Positions 10,724 to 19,006 of a stretch of 64,000 nt of DNA are shown here, one piece after another. The notes beneath the pieces are model-generated. The model saw only the letters and a list, made by a program, of their open reading frames with translations, was not told the origin of the DNA and did not search any database. Each line of letters starts with the position of its first letter. Position 1 is the stretch's first letter. The position numbers and the translations under genes were made by a program. The stretch lies in NCBI RefSeq assembly GCF_034424545.1, contig NZ_CP139971.1, forward strand, positions 930,001-994,000. The letters are read 5' to 3'. The stretch is from Trinickia caryophylli. Its GTDB lineage: Bacteria > Pseudomonadota > Gammaproteobacteria > Burkholderiales > Burkholderiaceae.

Positions 10724-11476
10724 CTAATAGGTCGCGCGCCCGCCCGACAGATCGAATACGGACCCGGTGCTGAACGCGCAGTCTTCCGAGGAGAGCCATA
10801 CGATCAGCGAGGCCGCTTCGTCTGGCATCAGGAAGCGGTTCATCGGAATCTTCGAGAGCATGTAATCGATGTGCTGCTGCGACATCGAATCGAAGATTTC
10901 GGTTTTGGCCGCGGCGGGCGTGACGGCGTTGACGAGAATGTTCTTCGTCGCGAGTTCCTTGCCGAGCGACTTCGTGAAACCGATGAGCCCCGCCTTCGAC
11001 GCACTGTAGTGCGCGGCATTCGGATTACCCTCCTTGCCGGCAACGGACGCGATGTTGACGATGCGCCCGTAGCCCTGCTCGATCATGTGCGGCACGATGG
11101 CACGGCAGGTCAGGTAGGGGCCTGTCAGGTTGACATCGAGCACGCGCCGCCATGTCTCGGGAGCAAGCTCCCAGCTCAGGCCGTTGCCGCCCGTGATGCC
11201 GGCGCAATTGACGAGGATATGGATCGCCCCGAGCGCGCCCAGCGTTTGCTCGACCGCCGCGTTGACGGATGCCTCGTCGGTCAGCTCGACCGCCGCGGTA
11301 CATACGGTGCCCCATTCGGACAACTCGCGGCCGCTGCGCTCGAGCCGCTCGGCGTCGATGTCCCACAGTGCCACGGCCGCCCCGGAGCGCAACGCGCGCT
11401 GCGCCACCGCGTAGCCGATGCCACGCGCGCCGCCGGTCACGACCATTACGCGCCCTTTCAGATCGATCTGGTTCAT
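10724..11476 (-). CDS. SDR oxidoreductase, probable 2-keto-3-deoxy-L-rhamnonate 4-dehydrogenase (LRA5-type)
   Basis: A 250-residue short-chain dehydrogenase with the cofactor motif TGGARGIG, the motif VNCAGITGG, and the catalytic residues in ASVAG and YSASK. Between the rhamnonate dehydratase and the fumarylacetoacetase-type hydrolase, it best fits oxidation of 2-keto-3-deoxy-L-rhamnonate at C4 to the 2,4-diketo acid. The ATG is chosen because it overlaps the upstream gene by 4 bp (ATGA) and the SDR fold starts here. The function is inferred from operon logic; by sequence alone it is an FabG-like enzyme. Confidence 0.8.
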   Translation of the reverse strand: MNQIDLKGRVMVVTGGARGIGYAVAQRALRSGAAVALWDIDAERLERSGRELSEWGTVCTAAVELTDEASVNAAVEQTLGALGAIHILVNCAGITGGNGLSWELAPETWRRVLDVNLTGPYLTCRAIVPHMIEQGYGRIVNIASVAGKEGNPNAAHYSASKAGLIGFTKSLGKELATKNILVNAVTPAAAKTEIFDSMSQQHIDYMLSKIPMNRFLMPDEAASLIVWLSSEDCAFSTGSVFDLSGGRATY

Positions 11477-12336
11477 TGCGCCTCCGCCGCTTGGGCATTT
11501 ACGGTGCGTTGCCGCTGCTCGCCAAGGCCCGAAATGCCGAGGCGCATCGACTGGCCGGCACGCAGATAGACCGGTTCCGGCTTTTGTCCCATGCCGACGC
11601 CCGGCGGCGTGCCGGTCGAAATGACATCGCCCGGCTGGAGGCTCATGAACTGGCTGATATACGAAACGAGGGTGGCCACGTCGAAGATCATCGTGCGCGT
11701 ATTGCCGTTCTGAAAGCGCTTGCCGTCCACGTCGAGCCACATGTCGAGCGACTGCGGATCGGCGATCTCGTCGCGCGTGACGAGCCACGGGCCGAGCGGG
11801 CCGAACGTGTCGCAGCCCTTGCCCTTGTCCCATTGGCCGCCGCGCTCGAGCTGATACGCGCGCTCGGAGACGTCATTGACGATGCAGTAGCCGGCCACAT
11901 GGTTCAGTGCCTGCTCGCGGCTCACGTAGCGGGCCGGTTCGCCGATGACGACGCCCAGCTCGACCTCCCAATCGACCTTTCCGGCACCAGGCGGAATTTC
12001 CACGTCGTCGTTGGGCCCGACGATCGCGCTCGTCGCCTTCATGAACAGCACCGGCTCGCTCGGCACGGCCATGCCGGATTCGGCCGCATGGTCGGAATAG
12101 TTGAGACCGACGCAGATCATCTTGCCGACCGCGCTCACACACGGGCCGAGCCGCACACCTTCCGGCGCGAGCGGCAACGATGCCGGATCGACCGACGCGA
12201 GCCGATCGAGCGCCTGCCGCGAGAGCGCCGCACCGCCGATGTCGGGCGTATGCGCCGACAAGTCGCGGATACGGCCGCTCGAATCGACGACGCCGGGCTT
12301 CTCCTTGCCCGGCTCCCCAAAACGGACCAGCTTCAT
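11473..12336 (-). CDS. Fumarylacetoacetate hydrolase-family 2,4-diketo-3-deoxy-L-rhamnonate hydrolase (LRA6-type)
   Basis: A 287-residue FAH-family C-C hydrolase. A small N-terminal domain (MKLVRFGEPGKEKPGVVD) precedes the catalytic fold with the metal-ligand region DWEVELGVVIG and the motifs CVGLNYSDHA and GDVISTGTPPGVGMG. With the upstream-pathway genes present, it should cleave 2,4-diketo-3-deoxy-L-rhamnonate to pyruvate and L-lactate. It is the promoter-proximal gene of the catabolic half of the locus and has a candidate LysR box about 70 bp upstream. No 2-keto-3-deoxyrhamnonate aldolase is seen, which supports the hydrolase branch. Confidence 0.85.
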   Translation of the reverse strand: MKLVRFGEPGKEKPGVVDSSGRIRDLSAHTPDIGGAALSRQALDRLASVDPASLPLAPEGVRLGPCVSAVGKMICVGLNYSDHAAESGMAVPSEPVLFMKATSAIVGPNDDVEIPPGAGKVDWEVELGVVIGEPARYVSREQALNHVAGYCIVNDVSERAYQLERGGQWDKGKGCDTFGPLGPWLVTRDEIADPQSLDMWLDVDGKRFQNGNTRTMIFDVATLVSYISQFMSLQPGDVISTGTPPGVGMGQKPEPVYLRAGQSMRLGISGLGEQRQRTVNAQAAEAQ

Positions 12337-12406
12337 GCAGTGCCTCCTCCTGGAATGATCGATGCCTGTGCCGGTGCACTATAGGGCGCGCATCGATACC
12401 CGAACA

Positions 12407-12421
12407 ATCCGGATGCCGGAT
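12407..12421. promoter_or_regulatory. Candidate LysR box before the catabolic operon
   Basis: ATCCGG-ATG-CCGGAT is a perfect inverted repeat that also fits T-N11-A (T12408, A12420). With its 5' flank it reads CAATCCG-N6-GGAT, the same pattern as the box beside the LysR gene. It lies in the 174-bp divergent region between the FAH-type gene and the DnaJ-like gene. Confidence 0.5.
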
Positions 12422-12510
12422 GGGGCGATAACGAAACCGAATCGCTTTTATGGCACGCGGCCCCGGACACGATAAACTGGCGACTTTGCGGAAAAACGTC
12501 GGAAGAACGC

Positions 12511-13590
12511 GTGGCACTTGATGAGTACTACGAACGATTAGGGCTGCCCAATGCCGCGTCGGCGGCGGAGATCAAGCGCGCCTATCGGCGTCTGCGGGCG
12601 AAATTCCATCCCGATCGCAACAGAGGCAAGGAAGCGGCCGTCGAGCCGCAGTTCAAGCGCGTTCAAGAGGCATTCGAGATCCTCACCGGGCAGCGTGAAG
12701 CGCCGGCTGCCCCGCGGCCGGCCGCCGCATCGTATTCCTCGCATTCCCCACATCCCCCTCGGCGCGCGGAACCCCATCCCCGGCCCGCTGCGCCCCGAGA
12801 ACCTCATACGGCGCCGGGGGCAGCCGATACCCGCCCGTGGACGGAGGCGTTCAGAACCGGCGGCCCGATGCCGGTGCGCGGCGCGAACCGGCACACGCAA
12901 CTCCATGTGCCGCTCGACGTTGCGCTCAACGGCGGCCGCGTGGTTGCCAGCTACCAGGTCAGCGACACCTGCCGCCAGTGCCGTGGGATGAGCGCCCGCC
13001 TTGCCCTCCAACCCTGTGCGGACTGCGACGGGCAGGGCATCGCGCCGGGCGGCGCCCTCTGCCGCTCATGCTCGGGGCAGGGGCGCATCAAGACCAACCG
13101 CTGGTGCACGAAATGCCAGAACAAGGGCGTCGAGCAATCGCAGAAAACCGAAACGGTCGAGGTGCCGGCCGGCGCGTGGGACGGTCAGCGCATCGTGGTG
13201 CCCGGTGCGGGTTTTCCCGGGGTGCACGGCGGGCAAGCGGGCGATGCGACGTTTACGGTCGTGATCGTCTGTGGACCCGGCTATCAGCGTGACGGGCTCA
13301 ATGTGAGCGGCGAAATCGAGATCGACTTCGTCACGGCCACGCTGGGCGGCACGTTCGATGCGCGCGTGCTTGGCCGTGACATGCTCGTGACGATTCCGCC
13401 GAACGCGCAGCAAGGCAGTTTCATTCGGCTGCCGACGCAGGGCTTGCGCGACGGCTCGGGAAATCAGGGCGAATTGAAGCTTCGCATCGTGCTCGCCATG
13501 CCGAAGGCCGCGGCGCAATTGACGAGCGATCAGCGCGCCGTGCTGCGGGAAATGTTCGCCGACGCCGCGCGGCGCGAGCGCAAGAACTGA
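12511..13590 (+). CDS. DnaJ-like co-chaperone (J domain plus zinc finger)
   Basis: A 359-residue DnaJ-type protein that would stimulate an Hsp70 ATPase. The J domain occupies residues 3-65 with the obligate HPD in KFHPDRN. A Pro/Ala/His-rich linker at about 70-115 replaces the usual Gly/Phe region. The zinc-binding region carries four Cys-pair motifs (CRQCRG, CADCDG, CRSCSG, CTKCQN), followed by the substrate-binding beta domain. The start is GTG with GGAAG upstream. It is not next to dnaK and has a non-canonical linker, so it is probably an accessory J-protein rather than the main DnaJ. Confidence 0.85.
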   Translation: MALDEYYERLGLPNAASAAEIKRAYRRLRAKFHPDRNRGKEAAVEPQFKRVQEAFEILTGQREAPAAPRPAAASYSSHSPHPPRRAEPHPRPAAPREPHTAPGAADTRPWTEAFRTGGPMPVRGANRHTQLHVPLDVALNGGRVVASYQVSDTCRQCRGMSARLALQPCADCDGQGIAPGGALCRSCSGQGRIKTNRWCTKCQNKGVEQSQKTETVEVPAGAWDGQRIVVPGAGFPGVHGGQAGDATFTVVIVCGPGYQRDGLNVSGEIEIDFVTATLGGTFDARVLGRDMLVTIPPNAQQGSFIRLPTQGLRDGSGNQGELKLRIVLAMPKAAAQLTSDQRAVLREMFADAARRERKN

Positions 13591-13748
13591 AGGCGGCACG
13601 CGCCGCTTCGGCGCGATGATGCGCCAGGCACGCGCCGTCCCTTACGACCACCGCCAGCCGGAGATAGGGTCATAGGATCCTGTTCATCCGCTTTCAAGCG
13701 CCCGATGACCCTGGGATTGCTTTCTGGCCGATGACGGCCCGCTACGCA

Positions 13749-14222
13749 TCAGGCCGTCGTCCCGGCGTAGGCGGCTCGCAGCGCGGCAGCATCGAACTTC
13801 ACCATTTTCAACATCGCCTCGGCCACGCGCCCCTGCTTGACAGGATCGGTATCTTCCATCATCCGCATCAGGTCGTCCGGAACGATCTGCCACGAGACGC
13901 CGAAGCGGTCCTTCAGCCAACCGCACGCCTCGGGCGCGCCGCCGCCTTCCAACAGCCCGTTCCAATAACGGTCCAGTTCGGCCTGATCGGCGCAGTTGAC
14001 CATGAGGGAAATCGAATGATTGAACCCGTCCGCCCCGGCCACGCTCATCGCGGTGAACGGCTGCCCGCAGAGAACGAATTCGACGACCTTCACGCCATGA
14101 GCGGCCGGTATCGTCGTGACGCTGACCACGCGGGAATCGGGAAAGATACCCGCATAGAAGGCGGCGGCCTCCTCGGCTTCGCTCGCGTACCAGAGAAAAG
14201 GCGTGATCTTTTGAATCGTCAT
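13749..14222 (-). CDS. VOC-family protein (PhnB/3-demethylubiquinone methyltransferase-like)
   Basis: A 157-residue protein of the vicinal-oxygen-chelate superfamily, PhnB-like branch. It starts MTIQKITPFLWY with FYAGIFPDSRV, then carries FTAMSVAGADGFNHSISLMV and the ending segment CGWLKDRFGVSWQIVPDDL, all typical of the family. Its catalytic role is unknown, and the methyltransferase name attached to such proteins is generally not supported. AGGAG precedes this ATG; the longer open frame upstream lacks homology. It stands alone between the DnaJ-like gene and the XRE-cupin operon. Confidence 0.85.
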   Translation of the reverse strand: MTIQKITPFLWYASEAEEAAAFYAGIFPDSRVVSVTTIPAAHGVKVVEFVLCGQPFTAMSVAGADGFNHSISLMVNCADQAELDRYWNGLLEGGGAPEACGWLKDRFGVSWQIVPDDLMRMMEDTDPVKQGRVAEAMLKMVKFDAAALRAAYAGTTA

Positions 14223-14391
14223 GGCGAATCTCCTGTCAGTGTGGGCCGTATGCACATGCAATCCGCAGCCGGTTATGAACACGACGAACGAGCAACGTCG
14301 AAATCGACGTGCGGGCAAAAAAAACCGATGCGTGGACGGCATCGTAGTGTGACGCATGGCGAACGATGGCTCCGAATCCGGGGGCTCGTGA

Positions 14392-14412
14392 GCGGCGTGC
14401 AACACACGCCGC
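14392..14412. promoter_or_regulatory. Perfect inverted repeat upstream of the XRE-cupin gene
   Basis: GCGGCGTG-CAACA-CACGCCGC has perfect 8-bp arms. It lies within the 325-bp gap between the divergent VOC and XRE-cupin genes, about 136 bp before the regulator. It may be the operator of the regulator or a transcript hairpin. The rest of this gap shows nothing else recognisable. Confidence 0.4.
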
Positions 14413-14547
14413 CGTGCTCGCTGCCCTCTGCTGCGCGCCGCCCCGGGGCCCCCGCTGTGCCGTGTCGTACATCGGCTCAGGCTTTCCTCTGGGCCGGTGC
14501 TATGATTGGCAACCTTTCGCCATGAACGCATCTTCCGTCTCATTTGC

Positions 14548-15216
14548 ATGAACACGATTCCGTTGAAGCCCGTAGCGGAGACGTCGAACGATCTCGGAAA
14601 GCGCGTCAAGGCCGCGCGCCAGCAGCACGATTACACACTCGATGCGGCCAGCCGCGCTTGCGGCGTGTCGCGCTCGACGCTCTCGAAGATCGAGAACGGA
14701 CTGATGTCGCCCACATTCGACGTGCTCCAGAAGATCGTTCACGGGCTGCGCATCGATCTGGGCGAACTGTTCGGCTCCACGCCGAAGCCGCTTGCGAGCG
14801 GCCGCCGCGCACTCACGCGCAAGGGGCACGGGCAACGGCATTCGTCCGGCTGCTACGAAATGGAGCTGCTCGCCACCGAACTCGCCCAAAAAGCGATGCA
14901 TCCGTTCCATATCCGCATCACGGCGCACTCGCTCGACGAGTTCACGGAATGGGGGCGTCACGAAGGCGAAGAGTTTCTTTACGTACTGCGCGGCAGCGTT
15001 TGTTTGTACTCCGAACTGTATGCGCCCACCCATCTGGAGGCGGGCGACTGCCTCTACTTCGACAGCCGGACCGGCCACGCGGCCGTCTCCACGAGCGAGG
15101 AGGATGCCGAAGTGCTCTGGGTCATCGACGAACGCTACGCCCCGCCTGCCGAAACCGCGCCGCGGCTGAAGCCGTCCACGGTCCGCAAACGCCGGTTCCC
15201 CGCCGGTTCGGAGTAA
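14548..15216 (+). CDS. XRE-family regulator with C-terminal cupin domain
   Basis: A 222-residue regulator. The helix-turn-helix lies at about residues 12-70 (GKRVKAARQQHDYTLD, then CGVSRSTLSKIENG), followed by a cupin sensor domain at about 125-200 (HEGEEFLYVLRGSV, LEAGDCLYFDS). Proteins of this build often control amino-acid or polyamine catabolism and sense a small molecule through the cupin. It is immediately followed, without a gap, by the reductase gene, which is its likely target. The ATG is used here; a TTG 14 codons upstream in frame is possible because no strong ribosome site precedes either. Confidence 0.87.
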   Translation: MNTIPLKPVAETSNDLGKRVKAARQQHDYTLDAASRACGVSRSTLSKIENGLMSPTFDVLQKIVHGLRIDLGELFGSTPKPLASGRRALTRKGHGQRHSSGCYEMELLATELAQKAMHPFHIRITAHSLDEFTEWGRHEGEEFLYVLRGSVCLYSELYAPTHLEAGDCLYFDSRTGHAAVSTSEEDAEVLWVIDERYAPPAETAPRLKPSTVRKRRFPAGSE

Positions 15217-16134
15217 ATGCGCCTCATGCAAACCATTTCCACCTTTGATGCCGCCGCCACGGCGGAATTGCTCGACTTCGGGGCACTCGTTGACGCATTG
15301 CGCCGCGCGGCTCGGGAGCATGAGGCGGGGCAGATCCGGTCGCCGGTACGCACGGCGGTACCGCTCGCCTACGGCGGCGTGCTGCTGTCGATGCCCGCAG
15401 CCGCGGCCGATATCGCCATCCACAAGCTTGTGAGTGTCTGCCCTGCGAACGCGCAGCGGGGCATCCCGACCATACACGGCACGGTGACGGTGTGCGACGG
15501 TGCGACAGGCACGCCCGAATTCGTTCTGGATGGCCCGACGGTCACGGGCCGGCGTACCGCGGCACTGTCGATGCTCGGCATCGAGTTGCTGCACCTGGCG
15601 GCGCCACGCGTCTTTCTGCTGATCGGTACGGGCACGCAGGCACGTTTTCATGCGGAAGCGATCGGGCGGTGCCATCCGGGCTCGGAAATCCTCGTCGCGG
15701 GCCGCCAGCCCGGCAGCGCCGAGCGCTTTTGCGATGCGCTGGCAGGCGCCGGCATTGCCGCGCGCGTGGCCGGCAGCGATGCGATCGATCGGGCCGACAC
15801 GGTCATCACCGTCACCACGAGCAAAACGCCCGTCTATCACGGGCCGGCCAGCTCGAAACGACTGGTCGTGGCGGTCGGGGCGTTCACGCCGGATGCCGCC
15901 GAAGTGGACGGCGAAACAGTGCGGGCGAGCCGCATTTTCGTCGACGACCTCGAGGCCGCGCGCGAGGAAGCCGGGGACTTGCTGCAAGCCGGCGTTGACT
16001 GGCAGCAGGTGACTTCGCTCGGCCGGGCGCTCGATATGGCCGCGCCGGCAGGCGAACCAGTGCTCATCAAGACGGTCGGCAGCGGCGCATGGGATCTCGC
16101 GGCGGCGCGCGTCGCGCGCGAGCGCATCGGCTGA
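15217..16134 (+). CDS. Ornithine cyclodeaminase/mu-crystallin family, probable delta1-pyrroline/piperideine-2-carboxylate reductase
   Basis: A 305-residue member of the ornithine cyclodeaminase/mu-crystallin family with a central NAD(P)-binding Rossmann fold (VFLLIGTGTQARFHAEA). The substrate-side stretch VSVCPANAQRGIPTIHG and its short length fit the LhpI-type cyclic-imine reductases, which reduce delta1-pyrroline-2-carboxylate to proline and delta1-piperideine-2-carboxylate to pipecolate in hydroxyproline or D-lysine metabolism. The ATG directly follows the stop codon of the XRE-cupin gene, so the two form an operon. The precise substrate is inferred. Confidence 0.8.
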   Translation: MRLMQTISTFDAAATAELLDFGALVDALRRAAREHEAGQIRSPVRTAVPLAYGGVLLSMPAAAADIAIHKLVSVCPANAQRGIPTIHGTVTVCDGATGTPEFVLDGPTVTGRRTAALSMLGIELLHLAAPRVFLLIGTGTQARFHAEAIGRCHPGSEILVAGRQPGSAERFCDALAGAGIAARVAGSDAIDRADTVITVTTSKTPVYHGPASSKRLVVAVGAFTPDAAEVDGETVRASRIFVDDLEAAREEAGDLLQAGVDWQQVTSLGRALDMAAPAGEPVLIKTVGSGAWDLAAARVARERIG

Positions 16135-16163
16135 ATCGCGTTAATCGATCAACGACCTGCAGT

Positions 16164-18956
16164 CTATACAAGCCCCAGCCGCTCGCGCATCTCGCGCGTA
16201 ATGCGCTGCTTCTTGCCGGCGTAGTCGGCCCACGGGTCCGCTTTCAACGCGTCGAGCCGCTCGTGCACGTTTTCGACGGTCCATTGCGCGCCGCCCGTGG
16301 TCCGCTCGACCTCGTCCCACCCAAGCGGAACGGAAACGCCCAACCCGGGGCGCGCACGCGGCGAATATGCGACGACCGTACTCGAGCCGCGGTTGTTGCG
16401 CAGATAGTCGATGAAAATCCGCCCACGCCGGTTTTGCGCTCCCATCTTCGCGCTGAATCGATCGGGGAGCGTCGACGCCATGTGCTGCGCCGCAGCCTGC
16501 GCAAATGCCTTCACCTCGTCCCATCCGGCATGCCGCGAGAGCGGCACGACGACGTGGAGCCCCTTTCCACCGCTCGTCTTGCACCACGATTCGAGGCCCA
16601 ACTCGGCGAGCAGCGAACGCGTCAGCAACGCGGCCTCGATCATGCGATCCCAGCCGAGCTTCGGATCCGGGTCCAGATCGAAGACGATACGGTCGGGCTT
16701 TTCGATGTTCGATGCCACCGCATTCCAGGTATGAAGCTCGACGGTGCCCATCTGCGCGGCGCCGACGAGCGCTTGGGCACTGTCGATCGTCAATACCGGC
16801 GCACGCCCCGGGTCGAGCCCGGGATGCTGCGTGATGTGGGGGATCTCGAGGCGGCTCGTCGTGTGTTTCTGGAAGAACAACTCTCCCTCGATACCTTCCG
16901 GCGCGCGCACGAGCGCGAGGGGCCGGTCCTTCAAATGCGGCAGCATCCACGACGCGACCGATTCGAAATACCGAGCGAGATCGCCCTTCGTGAAGCCGGT
17001 GCTCTTGTCGATGACGCGCTCCGGGTGCGATATGCGCACACCGAGCACCGAGTCGGCTCCATCGCCGGCGGCGTTCTTTGCGTGCGCCCTCCCGCCGCTC
17101 TTCGCCGCGCGCCCCTTGCGGGCGACCGTCTGCTCCACCGCTTGCTGGTTCACGTCGTCTCCCGCGTTGTCGTCGACACCATCGGCCTTGCCCGGCGCTT
17201 CCTGAGAAATTTCGCCTGCGGGCTTGTCGCGCCGCAAGCTGATGAACGATGCCTGCCGCACGACGCCCTCATTCGTCCATTCGGAAAAATTGCACTCGGC
17301 AACAAGCTCCGGCTTCACCCAGTGCACCGGTGTGCGGCTTCGCTCGCCGGGGGCCTGTGCGAACGGCATGTCCTTCGTCTCCCGGGCATCGAGCTCCTTC
17401 TTGAGCGCGCGCAACGTCGTGGTGTCGAAGCCCGTACCCACGCGCCCCGCGTAGCGAAGCTTGCCCTTCGCGTCGTACACGCCGAGCAGCAGGGCGCCAA
17501 ACCCGGAGCGGCTACCCGACGGCTCGCTATAGCCACCAATGACGAATTCCTGCCGGCGCCTGCAGCGGAGCTTGATCCATGCGCCGCTGCGCGCGCTAAC
17601 GTAGCGACTATCGCTGCGCTTGCCGACGATGCCTTCCAGCGCCATTTCGCAGGCGCTGTGCAGCAGATCGCCCGGATCGAGCGCGAAGTCCTCCGAAAAA
17701 CGCAGCGTCTCGTCGTCCATACGCTCCATCAGCGCACGCAGCAACGCCCGCCGCTGAACGAGCGGCACCTTGCGCAGGTCGTATCCATTCAAGTACGGCA
17801 AGTCGAAGACAAAAAACACGATCTCCTGCGGACGCTTCGCATCGAACGCGTTTTGCAACGCCTGGAAGCTCGGCACGCCATGCTCGTCGAGCACGGTCGC
17901 CTCGCCGTCGATCCACGCGCTTTGCACGTCGAGCTTTGCGAATGCCTCCGTCTGCCTGCCGAACTTCGCGGTCCAATCGAGGCCGCTGCGCGTGAAAATC
18001 CGCACAGGCACGTCCGCGTCGCGATCGATCCGCGTCAGCATGCGATAGCCGTCGAACTTGATCTCGTACGACCAATCGTCGCCGTGCGGAGGGGCGTCCA
18101 CCAGCGTCGCGAGTTGCGGCTTCAGCGCGGCCGGTAGCGGTGCCTTGAGCGCTCCCTCGATGGCCGGCTCGTGCGCCAACTCGCGCAGCGATTCGCCGCT
18201 GCGCGTGGCGACGATGTCGGGCCGGCGCGACTTCGGCGCCCCCGTATGCGGCGCCTTCGCCGGCACCGCCAGCTTTCCGGCAGCACCGCGCCGCTTGGCG
18301 GTCGCCTCGCTGGAAGTGTGGCCCGCGGCCACGGCGCGCTCTTTCGTCTTGCCGTCGCCTTTCGATTTGCCATTGCGCTTCGATTTGCCGTTGCCGAGCA
18401 CGCTGCCTGGGCGGTCATGCACGACGTCGAACTCGCTCTCGGGCCGCGCTTCGTCGTCGCGCTCCTTGATCAGCAGCCATTGCTCCTTGTCGCCGCTGCC
18501 ACGCATGCCGCTGCGCACGAGCGCCCAGCCCCCGTGCAGTTTCTCGCCTTCGAGCCGAAACTTGAGCCGCCCGGCCGCATAGGCCTTGCGCGCCTCGTCG
18601 GCGCCACCCGCGGGCTCCCACACGCCTCGGTCCCAAACGATAACGGTCCCCGCACCATAATTTCCTTCGGGGATTTCGCCTTCGAACGAGCCGTATTCGA
18701 TCGGGTGATCCTCCACGTGCACGGCAAGACGCTTGACGGAGGGATCGAGGCTCGGCCCTTTCGGGATCGCCCATGACCTGAGCGTGCCGTCGAGTTCTAG
18801 ACGAAAGTCGTAATGCAGACGCCGCGCGTGGTGCTCCTGAATGACGTAGGAAAGCCCCACGGCCGCACCGGCCTGCTTCCCGCGGCGCGCGCCCGATGGC
18901 TCGGGCGTTTCCTTGAAGCGCCGCATCTTTCGGTAGGTATCGAGATTGCCAGCCAT
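16164..18956 (-). CDS. ligD: Multifunctional non-homologous end-joining DNA ligase LigD
   Basis: A 930-residue enzyme that processes and seals double-strand breaks with Ku. The domain order is 3'-phosphoesterase (residues about 30-190, with RRLHYDFRLE and EDHPIEYGSFEG), a basic low-complexity linker to about 250, ATP-dependent ligase (adenylated lysine K300 in WSYEIKFDGYR, to about 600), a second linker, and an archaeo-eukaryotic primase-type polymerase to the end (FDLDPDPKLGWDRM carries the catalytic Asp pair). This PE-ligase-polymerase order is common in Pseudomonas and Burkholderia. It follows ku by 50 bp on the same strand. Confidence 0.95.
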   Translation of the reverse strand: MAGNLDTYRKMRRFKETPEPSGARRGKQAGAAVGLSYVIQEHHARRLHYDFRLELDGTLRSWAIPKGPSLDPSVKRLAVHVEDHPIEYGSFEGEIPEGNYGAGTVIVWDRGVWEPAGGADEARKAYAAGRLKFRLEGEKLHGGWALVRSGMRGSGDKEQWLLIKERDDEARPESEFDVVHDRPGSVLGNGKSKRNGKSKGDGKTKERAVAAGHTSSEATAKRRGAAGKLAVPAKAPHTGAPKSRRPDIVATRSGESLRELAHEPAIEGALKAPLPAALKPQLATLVDAPPHGDDWSYEIKFDGYRMLTRIDRDADVPVRIFTRSGLDWTAKFGRQTEAFAKLDVQSAWIDGEATVLDEHGVPSFQALQNAFDAKRPQEIVFFVFDLPYLNGYDLRKVPLVQRRALLRALMERMDDETLRFSEDFALDPGDLLHSACEMALEGIVGKRSDSRYVSARSGAWIKLRCRRRQEFVIGGYSEPSGSRSGFGALLLGVYDAKGKLRYAGRVGTGFDTTTLRALKKELDARETKDMPFAQAPGERSRTPVHWVKPELVAECNFSEWTNEGVVRQASFISLRRDKPAGEISQEAPGKADGVDDNAGDDVNQQAVEQTVARKGRAAKSGGRAHAKNAAGDGADSVLGVRISHPERVIDKSTGFTKGDLARYFESVASWMLPHLKDRPLALVRAPEGIEGELFFQKHTTSRLEIPHITQHPGLDPGRAPVLTIDSAQALVGAAQMGTVELHTWNAVASNIEKPDRIVFDLDPDPKLGWDRMIEAALLTRSLLAELGLESWCKTSGGKGLHVVVPLSRHAGWDEVKAFAQAAAQHMASTLPDRFSAKMGAQNRRGRIFIDYLRNNRGSSTVVAYSPRARPGLGVSVPLGWDEVERTTGGAQWTVENVHERLDALKADPWADYAGKKQRITREMRERLGLV

Positions 18957-19006
18957 GCTGTGGGATCACCTCGTTCACTCGAATGACGTCGGAGGGTACC
19001 GCGCGC

